DNA of 64,000 nucleotides from Adlercreutzia mucosicola DSM 19490. GTDB taxonomy: Bacteria; Actinomycetota; Coriobacteriia; Coriobacteriales; Eggerthellaceae. Position numbers and translations under genes: made by a program. Below, piece after piece: positions 1 through 6,383 of the stretch; positions within the stretch are counted from its first letter, which is position 1, and each line of letters starts with the position of its first letter. Location: positions 1-64,000 of the forward strand of contig NZ_AUGK01000009.1 in the NCBI RefSeq assembly GCF_000422625.1. Direction: 5' to 3'. Below the pieces are notes generated by a model. It was not told where the DNA came from. It did no database searches and worked only from the letters and a program-made list of their open reading frames with translations.

Positions 1-356
1 CCCCTGGGCCTGGGCCGCAGGGCCTCCGGTCCGCCCTCCCGGTAGGCTCTCAGCCACTTCCGCAGGGGGCTGGAGGAGGCAATTCCGAACCGGGCCATGG
101 CCTCTGGCACGGTCAGGCCATCGTCCGCGACCGCCCTCGCGGCGGCCACCTTGGTATCGAACGAGTAGGTCTTCTTCTTTGCTCCCATGGCGGACAGGGC
201 TCCTATGCCGACGGACCTGTAGGTGTCCAGCCATTCTCTCACAGTTCCCTCGGGGGCGCCGACCAGACGCGCGATCACGTCGCGTCCGTGTCCCTCCTCG
301 TAGAGCCTGACGGCGCGCCGCCGCAGCTCCGCATCGCAAAGCGGTCTTCCAGACAT
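1..356 (-). CDS. IS3-family transposase OrfA-like protein, partial (C-terminus beyond window)
   Basis: Translating the minus strand from the ATG at 356 gives an uninterrupted frame to the window edge (118 codons). It begins MSGRPLCDAELRRRAV and has two helix-turn-helix units: one near residues 10-45 (ending GTVREWLDTYR) and one near 62-105 (SFDTKVAAARAV, then SSPLRKWLRAYREGG). Paired HTH units of this kind are typical of the OrfA (DNA-binding) product of IS150/IS3-group elements, which is normally joined to a DDE-domain OrfB by frameshifting. OrfB would lie beyond position 1. Upstream, 364-435 holds a hairpin and a probable element end. Identity as an IS3-type OrfA is fairly secure; whether the element is intact cannot be seen. 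Confidence 0.75.
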   Translation of the reverse strand, partial: MSGRPLCDAELRRRAVRLYEEGHGRDVIARLVGAPEGTVREWLDTYRSVGIGALSAMGAKKKTYSFDTKVAAARAVADDGLTVPEAMARFGIASSSPLRKWLRAYREGGPEALRPRPR

Positions 357-363
357 AAAGAAA

Positions 364-397
364 GCCTCCCATTTCTCGTGTCCAAGAAATGGGAGGC
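364..397. repeat. Perfect hairpin upstream of the transposase, near the IS end
   Basis: Arms GCCTCCCATTTCT (364-376) and AGAAATGGGAGGC (385-397) are perfectly complementary around an 8-nt loop, directly upstream of the OrfA start on its own strand. A leader hairpin between the terminal repeat and orfA fits an IS3-type left end. The outer boundary of the element probably lies between 400 and 435, where the minus strand reads TGTCAACGAC. The other end is outside the window, so terminal repeats cannot be compared. Confidence 0.5.
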
Positions 398-549
398 AGT
401 TCACTTCGGGAGGGCGCCTTTTTTTGTCGTTGACAATCGGATATTGCTACGGGGGCGGCCGTGTCCGGGTGGGGTCCGTAGCCAGATTGCAGCGTCGGCG
501 GCGGGAAGGGCCGTTGGCGCTGCAGTCTGCGGAATCGATGTCCGCGGGA

Positions 550-1119
550 CTAGTCTTGGGTAGGGCGCGGGGGCCACGGGCGATTCAGGTGCTCGGCGAA
601 GCGCCCCGTGCCCGTTTGACCGGCGAAGTGGACGTGCATGGCCTGGGCGCGCCATTGGCCGTCCTGCTCGCGCACGAAGTGGAACTCGTAGCGGCCGAGC
701 GAGAACCGGTTCTCTCCCTGGGGCGTGCCCTCAAACGTCAATTCGTCCCCGAAGCCCTCCCAGGCCCACAGAACGCAGGCGGCCAGCGCCGAAGCGGGAT
801 TCTCTTCCATAATTTGCAAGTTGGAAACCAGGTGCGTCGACGAGCTCATGGCTGGCAGCAGCCGCCCGTAGAACCGCTCGATGGCCGCCCTTCCGCAGAC
901 GGCGGGAAAACCCGGGCCGTGAAGCTGTCCGTCTTCGGTGAAAAAGGACGCGACGCCCACGGCATCGCGGGCGTCGACGCAGCGGGCGTAGTGGGCAATG
1001 GCCTCGCTGATGGAACACCGGTTCTCCAAACGTGCCACGCGCTGTTCCAAGGTGGCAGACGCAAGGGACTCGGCGTCGGCCATGACGCCGTCAGTGTACA
1101 CCTTCATTTCTTGTTCCAC
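550..1119 (-). CDS. SnoaL-like (NTF2-fold) protein
   Basis: A 189-residue protein with a single SnoaL/NTF2-like domain at about residues 25-175. After the helix ending YARCVDARDA come the strands around FFTEDGQLHGPGF, a conserved histidine in SSTHLVSNLQI, and the C-terminal strands YEFHFVREQDGQWRAQAMHV. The Tyr, Asp and His placement resembles the SnoaL_4 group, which includes the bile-acid 7-alpha-dehydratase BaiE and other small dehydratases/isomerases, but substrate cannot be inferred. Its ATG overlaps the 3' end of the Hsp70-SBD-like gene upstream by 16 nt, implying translational coupling. Both should be driven by the minus-strand sigma-54 promoter at 1901-1916. It could be a dehydratase of the neighbouring CoA pathway or a non-catalytic binding protein. 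Confidence 0.8.
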   Translation of the reverse strand: MEQEMKVYTDGVMADAESLASATLEQRVARLENRCSISEAIAHYARCVDARDAVGVASFFTEDGQLHGPGFPAVCGRAAIERFYGRLLPAMSSSTHLVSNLQIMEENPASALAACVLWAWEGFGDELTFEGTPQGENRFSLGRYEFHFVREQDGQWRAQAMHVHFAGQTGTGRFAEHLNRPWPPRPTQD

Positions 1120-1856
1120 CAGCTCATGACCATCTTGTAGTCGGTTTCCAGGCTCTCGTAGAACGCGCGGTAGGCATCCAGTGCGCTTTCCAGTTCGGCC
1201 ATGGTGGCCTCAGTGGCCTCGGGCGGCATCACGTTCAGGGCTTTCTGCAGGCGGTTGCGCGTGCTTTTGTAAGCGCGCTTGCGGATGAGCCCCATGCGCC
1301 GCTTGGCGATACTGAAGCGCTCGTAGCCCTGATCGAGCAGGTAGTAGCCGGAAAGCATCATATCGATGTTCTTACGGTGCTGCTCGTCCTCGTCGCCATG
1401 GGCCTCGGCGTCGGCCAGCGCCGCCTCAACGTCGGCGGCCGTAATAACGGGGGCGGCCACATGGGCCAGCATCTCGGTGCTCTTCTTGTCTTTGTTGGTG
1501 GTGGAGATGCTCAGCAGCCCGTTCTTGTCGATGGCGAAGGCGATTTCGATTTTCGGCACGCCGGCTCCGCTCCACTTCACGTTGCGCACGCGCACGCGAG
1601 CCACATCCAGGTTGTCGCGGCAAAGCGGCCGCTCGCCCATGACGATGTGGAATTCTGCGGCCATTTGGAAGGGGTCAGCCGTGGAGTACAGCTCGGTGTG
1701 ACGGTGGGGAGCGCGAACGCCGCGCGCGAGCACCGGCTGCACGCGGCCGCCCGGCACCTCGATGCCCAGGCTGAGGGGCAAGGTGCCGTCGGTCAGTTCA
1801 AGCTGCACTTCTGCGCTCTCGCAGGGCAGGGGCTTGGGAAGGTCCTTCGCGGTCAT
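1104..1856 (-). CDS. Stand-alone Hsp70 (DnaK) substrate-binding-domain protein lacking the ATPase domain
   Basis: A 250-residue protein. Residues about 15-140 follow the beta-sandwich substrate-binding domain of DnaK: TLPLSLGIEVPGG matches the DnaK segment TPLSLGIETLGG, and ELYSTADPFQ, HIVMGERPLCRDN, VPKIEIAFAIDKNGLLSIS match in order. The C-terminal 100 residues are helical and lid-like. The 380-residue nucleotide-binding domain is absent, and no remnant lies upstream: the region before the ATG is a sigma-54 promoter and a 34-nt leader. The start at 1856 is chosen because AGGAG sits just upstream; an in-frame ATG at 1886 would fall almost on the predicted transcription start. The downstream SnoaL gene overlaps it by 16 nt. 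Function is unknown; a pathway-specific, nucleotide-independent holdase or scaffold is one inference. Confidence 0.8.
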   Translation of the reverse strand: MTAKDLPKPLPCESAEVQLELTDGTLPLSLGIEVPGGRVQPVLARGVRAPHRHTELYSTADPFQMAAEFHIVMGERPLCRDNLDVARVRVRNVKWSGAGVPKIEIAFAIDKNGLLSISTTNKDKKSTEMLAHVAAPVITAADVEAALADAEAHGDEDEQHRKNIDMMLSGYYLLDQGYERFSIAKRRMGLIRKRAYKSTRNRLQKALNVMPPEATEATMAELESALDAYRAFYESLETDYKMVMSWWNKK

Positions 1857-1900
1857 AGCTCCTCGCTTTCGTGCGGCGAATGTCACTCAACGATACAGCT

Positions 1901-1916
1901 CGCAAATTCCGTGCCA
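1901..1916 (-). promoter_or_regulatory. Sigma-54 (-24/-12) promoter, leftward
   Basis: The minus strand reads TGGCACGGAATTTGCG, matching the consensus TGGCAC-N5-TTGC with correct spacing. It points to the Hsp70-SBD/SnoaL pair, with an expected start near 1890 and a leader of about 34 nt. It forms one half of a perfect palindrome with the rightward promoter. Confidence 0.8.
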
Positions 1917-1919
1917 GTA

Positions 1920-1935
1920 TGGCACGGAATTTGCA
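1920..1935 (+). promoter_or_regulatory. Sigma-54 (-24/-12) promoter, rightward
   Basis: The plus strand reads TGGCACGGAATTTGCA, an excellent -24/-12 match, 58 bp upstream of the CaiB-like gene. Together with 1901-1916 it makes a 14-nt-arm inverted repeat (1902-1934), so both -24 boxes are back to back only 3 bp apart. Confidence 0.85.
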
Positions 1936-1992
1936 TCATAAATCTCGGAGACGCTGCCTCTTTTCGGCAGCCAAACGCAAAAGGAGGATGCT

Positions 1993-3234
1993 ATGAAAAC
2001 AGAAGAGTGCCCGAAATTCGGCCCCTTGCAGGGCGTGAGGGTCGTGAACCTGACCATGGCCATCGCCGGCCCCTTCGCCTGCGGGCTGCTGGCCGACCTC
2101 GGCGCCGACGTCATCGGCATTGAGAGCCCGCTCGGCCGCGACACCTCGCGTCCCACCAACGAGGCGCTGCAGGGCTGGGGCACTCAGATGGAGCGCCGCA
2201 ACACGCGCTCGCTGTGCATGAACGTGAAAGAGGGCGCCGGCCGGACATGGTTCTTCGAACTGCTGAAAGACGCCGACATCCTCATGGACGGCTTCCGCGG
2301 CGGTCAGATGGCCAAGTGGGGCATGCCCGACGAGGTGCTGTGGGAGATCAACCCGCGCCTGACCATCGTGCACATTTCCGGTTTCGGACAGACGGGCGAT
2401 CCGTCCTACGTGGAGCGCGCCTCCTTCGACGGCATCGGCCAGGCCTTCGGCTGCTTCATGGAGATGAACGGCTTCCCGGACCGTCTGCCGGTGCTGGCCT
2501 TTCCCCAGGTGTCCGACTACTACGCCGGCTTCATGGCCGATTTGGGCGCGCTGGCCGGCTACATCAACGCCCAAAAGACCGGCCAGGGCGAGAGCGTGGA
2601 CGTGGCCCAGTACGAGTCGATGCTGCGCTGCGAGGGCTTCTACGCGGTGAATTACCTGAACACCGGCGGTCTGCCCGTGCGCGAGGGCTCGCATTCCACC
2701 TCGTCGGCCGGTTACGGCACCTACATCTGCAAGGACGGCGTGCCCGTCTACGTGCTCATCTTAGGCCCCGGCGTGGTGAAGAAGGCCATCCCCGCCTTCG
2801 GCCTGGAATACGGCAGCGACCTGTTCCCCGTGGGCACGCCGGTGGTGGCCTTCGGCAGCGAGGCCGGCGACGTGCTGGAGGCGGCCATGGAGAAGTTCTT
2901 CAGCGAGCACGACGCCGAGGAGGCCGAGCGCATCATGCTGGAGTGCGGCGTGCCCTGCAGCCGCATCTACAACTTCGCCATCGCCGAGAAGGACCCGCAC
3001 TACATCGCCCGCGAGAGCTTCACCGAGTGGAAGAACTCCTTCAACGACGAGACCATCCGCGGCGTGAACGTGGTGCCGAAGCTGGCGAAGAACCCCGGCC
3101 AGATCTGGCGCGGCATGCCCTTGGTGGGCGCCGACAACGAGGACATCCTGGAAGAGCTGGGCGCCACCCCCGACCAGATCGCCGCGATGTACGACGAGAA
3201 GCTGCTGAAGAAGGAAGAGACTCCCTTCGGCTAG
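1993..3234 (+). CDS. CaiB/BaiF family (class III) CoA-transferase, CaiB-like
   Basis: A 413-residue class III CoA-transferase. The start, preceded by AAGGAGG, leads into PKFGPLQGVRVVNL and AGPFACGLLADLGADVI. The family aspartate region is in GESVDVAQYESMLR, and the C-terminal block NPGQIWRGMP closely resembles Escherichia coli CaiB. Such enzymes move CoA between acyl-CoA and free acid, here probably recycling CoA from product to incoming substrate. It is the first gene of the rightward sigma-54 transcript and ends at a strong terminator (3262-3290). CaiB acts on carnitine/crotonobetaine and BaiF on bile acids. The cai-like context favours a CaiB-type role, but substrate residues cannot be judged by eye. 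Confidence 0.9.
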   Translation: MKTEECPKFGPLQGVRVVNLTMAIAGPFACGLLADLGADVIGIESPLGRDTSRPTNEALQGWGTQMERRNTRSLCMNVKEGAGRTWFFELLKDADILMDGFRGGQMAKWGMPDEVLWEINPRLTIVHISGFGQTGDPSYVERASFDGIGQAFGCFMEMNGFPDRLPVLAFPQVSDYYAGFMADLGALAGYINAQKTGQGESVDVAQYESMLRCEGFYAVNYLNTGGLPVREGSHSTSSAGYGTYICKDGVPVYVLILGPGVVKKAIPAFGLEYGSDLFPVGTPVVAFGSEAGDVLEAAMEKFFSEHDAEEAERIMLECGVPCSRIYNFAIAEKDPHYIARESFTEWKNSFNDETIRGVNVVPKLAKNPGQIWRGMPLVGADNEDILEELGATPDQIAAMYDEKLLKKEETPFG

Positions 3235-3261
3235 GAAATCCCGTCGACCAGGAAGTTTTCG

Positions 3262-3290
3262 GGCGCCCCCAGCTGGGGGCGCCTGCTTTT
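3262..3290 (+). terminator. Rho-independent terminator after the CoA-transferase
   Basis: Arms GGCGCCCCC (3262-3270) and GGGGGCGCC (3275-3283) with loop AGCT are followed by TGCTTTT. It separates the CoA-transferase from the next sigma-54 promoter. Confidence 0.8.
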
Positions 3291-3321
3291 CCGCCCTTGG
3301 TTCTCTTCCGCCGGCCACCTT

Positions 3322-3337
3322 TGGCACGGTATTTGCT
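3322..3337 (+). promoter_or_regulatory. Sigma-54 (-24/-12) promoter before the MFS carrier
   Basis: TGGCACGGTATTTGCT matches the -24/-12 consensus exactly with correct spacing, 52 bp upstream of the carrier start and directly after the terminator. It likely drives the carrier-fixC-fixX-reductase-hydratase run. Confidence 0.85.
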
Positions 3338-3389
3338 TGCCTTCTGGTAATGGCAATACGCCAGATGGACTCCGACAGGAGGTGTGTGC

Positions 3390-4655
3390 ATGAACGCTTT
3401 GCAGAAGAGAAGTACGATTTGGGCGTGGTTGGTGGTGATCGGCTGCCTTGGTTTCTACTCGATACCCACGGGCGTTATCGGTAACACCTCCGGTATCTTT
3501 GTGGCTCCGGTGATGGACCAGTTCGGCTGGAGCCAGACCGACACCACCATGTACCGTACTATCCAACCCTTGGTGTCCGCCCTCGTCGCTCCCTTCGCCG
3601 GGCGCATCCTGCAGACGCGCGACCCGCGCTGGGTGCTGGCCGCGGTATCGCTGGCCTTCGGCCTGGCCTCCTGGGCGAGCGCGTACGCCACCGAGCTGTG
3701 GCAGTGGAATCTCTACGGCGTGGTCTTCGGCATCACCGCCGGCTTCTTCATGTACCTGGCAGCTCCCGTGCTCATCAACAGCTGGTTCGAGAAGGGCGCC
3801 GGCGTGGCCATCTCGGTGACGGCGGCGGTGTTGTCGCTTCTGGCCGCCGTGGCGAGCCCGCTGGGCCAGAGCATGATCGACGCCTACGGCTGGCAGACGG
3901 CCCGCGCCATCATGTCCATCTTCACCACGGTGCTCTCGGTGGTTCTCACGGTGCTGTTCGTGCGCCGAAGCCCGTCGGTCATGGGCCTTCTGCCCGTGGG
4001 CGCCGAGCACAAGCCGAACGAGACCGCCGTGGAAAAGGAAGAGGAGCTCACCTTCGAGGACGGCGCCACCATGGAGCAGGCCCGTCGCTCGCCGGGTCTG
4101 TACCTGCTCGTGCTGGTGGCCGGCATCTTCGTGATGTGCGCCGCCTTCTTCCAGCAGATCCCCGCCTTCTGCGCCCGCACCGAGCTGGGCGCCGGTGCCG
4201 GGGCCATGGCGGTGTCCATCATGATGGTGGGCGGCATCGTGTTCAAGCTGGTGCTGGGCGCCTTAAACGACCGCATCGGCGTGCGCTGGACGGGCATCAT
4301 CTCCGCGATCTGCGGTGCCCTGGGCATCTTCCTCGCCTATATCGCCGGGGCGAACGTGACGGTGTTCTACGCGGGCATGGTGGTCTTCGGCGGCGGGTAT
4401 GCCGGCCTCACCGTGATCGCTCCGATGCTCGCCCGCGAGTCCTTCGGCTCGCTGAACTACTCCCAGGTCTACTCCTGGGTGTCCACGGGCATCTTCATCT
4501 TCACGGCCATATCTTTCGTGGTCTACGGCATGATCTACGACACCACGGGCTCTTACGACCTGTGCTTCGTGCTGGTCATCGCGATGTATCTCATCGGCGT
4601 GGTGCTGGTGCCCGTTACCATCGCCATCTCCCACAAGGCGTGGAAGCGCGCCTGA
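3390..4655 (+). CDS. MFS transporter (OFA/BaiG-like)
   Basis: A 421-residue major facilitator superfamily permease with 12 predicted hydrophobic helices and a charged central loop (about residues 208-232, EKEEELTFEDGATMEQ) between the two bundles. The N-terminal helix begins STIWAWLVVIGCLGFYSIP. A GTG at 3384 is in frame, but AGGAGG at 3377-3382 is spaced correctly for the ATG at 3390. Being first behind its own sigma-54 promoter in a CoA-ester pathway operon, it probably imports the carboxylic acid substrate or exchanges it for product. It replaces the BCCT antiporter CaiT of the enteric cai operon. The exact solute is unknown. Confidence 0.85.
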   Translation: MNALQKRSTIWAWLVVIGCLGFYSIPTGVIGNTSGIFVAPVMDQFGWSQTDTTMYRTIQPLVSALVAPFAGRILQTRDPRWVLAAVSLAFGLASWASAYATELWQWNLYGVVFGITAGFFMYLAAPVLINSWFEKGAGVAISVTAAVLSLLAAVASPLGQSMIDAYGWQTARAIMSIFTTVLSVVLTVLFVRRSPSVMGLLPVGAEHKPNETAVEKEEELTFEDGATMEQARRSPGLYLLVLVAGIFVMCAAFFQQIPAFCARTELGAGAGAMAVSIMMVGGIVFKLVLGALNDRIGVRWTGIISAICGALGIFLAYIAGANVTVFYAGMVVFGGGYAGLTVIAPMLARESFGSLNYSQVYSWVSTGIFIFTAISFVVYGMIYDTTGSYDLCFVLVIAMYLIGVVLVPVTIAISHKAWKRA

Positions 4656-4760
4656 GCGAACCGACCCCCTGCCGGGCCGCGCCGGCGCACTGACCGCAGC
4701 GGCCCGACAGTTTCCCCTTTGAGCAAGCAATGAGAGAGAAGAAGTAAGAAAGGAGAGCGT

Positions 4761-6053
4761 GTGGACGAAGAAGTATTTGATGCCATCATCGTCGGCGGAG
4801 GCCTGGCCGGGTGCACGGCCGCCTACGTGCTGGCCAAAGCCGGTTGCGAGGTGGTGGTCATCGAGCGCGGGCCCTTCAGCGGCTCGAAGAACATGACCGG
4901 AGGGCGCCTGTACGGGCACAGCCTGGAGAAGGTGATCCCCGGGTTCGCCGAGACGGCGCCGGTGGAGCGCGTGATCACCAAGGAGCGCCTGTCGTTTCTG
5001 ACCGAGACCGAGGGCACTACGGTGGACTACACCAATCCGGCCCTGTCCGATCCCACCTGCGCGTCCTACGCCGTGCTGCGGGCCCCCTTCGATCAGTGGC
5101 TGGCCGAGCAGGCGGAAGGCGAAGGGGCCATGTTCGTCAATGAGATCCGCGTCGACGATCTTATTGTCGAGGACGGCCGGGTGCGCGGCGTGCGAGCCGG
5201 CGAGGACGACATGTACGCCCGCGTGACCATCTTGGCCGACGGCGCGGTGTCGCTTCTGGGCCAGAAGCTGGGCATGGTGCCGAAGCTGGACCCGCACAAG
5301 TACGCCGTGGCCGCCAAGGAGACCATCCAGCTGGACGAGAAGACCGTGTCCGACCGCTTCGGCGTGGCGCCGGACGAGGGCTGCGCGTGGCTGTTCGTGG
5401 GCGATCCCACCCACGGGCATATCGGCGGCGGCTTTCTGTACACCAACAAAGATTCCGTGTCGCTGGGCGTGGTCACCACCATCGGCGACATCGACTACAG
5501 CGACATCTCGGTGCCCGCCATGCTGAAGCGCCTGGAGGCCCATCCCGTGGTGGCCCCGCTCATCGCCGGGGGCGACATGCGCGAGTACACGGGCCGCATG
5601 GTCATCGAGGGCGGCCTGGCCGGCGTGCCCGAGCTGGTGCGCGACGGCGTGCTCATCGCCGGCGACGCCGGGGCGCTCGGCCTGAACACCGGCTACTGCG
5701 TGCGCGGCATGGACTTCGCCATCGAATCGGGCCGCCTGGCTGCCGAGACGGTGCTGGCCGCCAAGGAGAAGGACGACTACTCGGCCGCCAGCTTGGCCAC
5801 CTACACGGCGAAGCTGGACGACAGCTTCATCATGAAGGACCTGAAGCACTACGCCAAGTTCCCCGCCTTCATGGAGGAGACCCGCCGCATGTTCACCGAT
5901 TACGGCCCCATGCTCAACGAGATCATGGGCGGCCTGTTCACCGTGGACGGCAGCGCGCCGGTGCCCCTGACCAAGAAGGCCATGGGAGCTGTGAAGAAGG
6001 TGGGCCTCATGAACATCGCCAAGGACGCACGAAAGGGGATGAAGGCACTGTGA
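4761..6053 (+). CDS. fixC: FixC-like electron-transfer flavoprotein:quinone oxidoreductase
   Basis: A 430-residue FAD protein with GTG start (AAGGAG upstream). It begins with the Rossmann motif DAIIVGGGLAGCTAAYVLAK and continues SKNMTGGRLYGHSLEKVIPG, nearly the same as E. coli FixC. A second FAD-contact block is VLIAGDAGALGLNTGYCVRG near residue 300. FixC-type proteins lack the Fe-S domain of the single-chain enzyme and work with the separate ferredoxin FixX, whose gene overlaps the stop by 4 nt. The pair exchanges electrons between FixAB (genes at 18782-20478) and membrane quinone. Placement with CaiA-, CaiB- and CaiD-like genes supports a carnitine-type electron route. Confidence 0.93.
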   Translation: MDEEVFDAIIVGGGLAGCTAAYVLAKAGCEVVVIERGPFSGSKNMTGGRLYGHSLEKVIPGFAETAPVERVITKERLSFLTETEGTTVDYTNPALSDPTCASYAVLRAPFDQWLAEQAEGEGAMFVNEIRVDDLIVEDGRVRGVRAGEDDMYARVTILADGAVSLLGQKLGMVPKLDPHKYAVAAKETIQLDEKTVSDRFGVAPDEGCAWLFVGDPTHGHIGGGFLYTNKDSVSLGVVTTIGDIDYSDISVPAMLKRLEAHPVVAPLIAGGDMREYTGRMVIEGGLAGVPELVRDGVLIAGDAGALGLNTGYCVRGMDFAIESGRLAAETVLAAKEKDDYSAASLATYTAKLDDSFIMKDLKHYAKFPAFMEETRRMFTDYGPMLNEIMGGLFTVDGSAPVPLTKKAMGAVKKVGLMNIAKDARKGMKAL

Positions 6054-6337
6054 TCGAGGATATGACCGTCGAGGAGAAGCTCGCCGTGGACAAGTTCCAC
6101 GTTGATGAGGAGTTTGCTCACATCGATGTGGATAAGGAGGGGGACGCAGCCATAATCGCGCGCCTCGTGAAGCTGTGCCCCGCGGGCCTGTACGTCATCA
6201 ACGAGGACGGCGAGCTGACCTTCGACTACGCCGGCTGTCTGGAGTGCGGGACCTGTTTGGTGGCCGCGGGCGGCACCGTGGTGAAGTCGTGGAACTACCC
6301 GCGCGGCGGCATGGGCGTGGAATTCCGCCTGGGATAG
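6050..6337 (+). CDS. fixX: FixX-like ferredoxin
   Basis: A 95-residue ferredoxin. LAVDKFHVDEEFAHI and CPAGLY, FDYAGCLECGTC and YPRGGMGVEFR follow E. coli FixX closely. The cysteines of CPAGLY and CLECGTC can ligate one [4Fe-4S] cluster. The GTG at 6050 is chosen because it forms a GTGA overlap with the fixC stop; an internal ATG at 6062 would shorten it by four residues. It is the partner of FixC in quinone-linked electron transfer. Confidence 0.9.
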   Translation: MIEDMTVEEKLAVDKFHVDEEFAHIDVDKEGDAAIIARLVKLCPAGLYVINEDGELTFDYAGCLECGTCLVAAGGTVVKSWNYPRGGMGVEFRLG

Positions 6338-6383
6338 CGCGTACGGGGATGCAAAGGATCAGAAGGAAAAGGAGAACTGGTTT

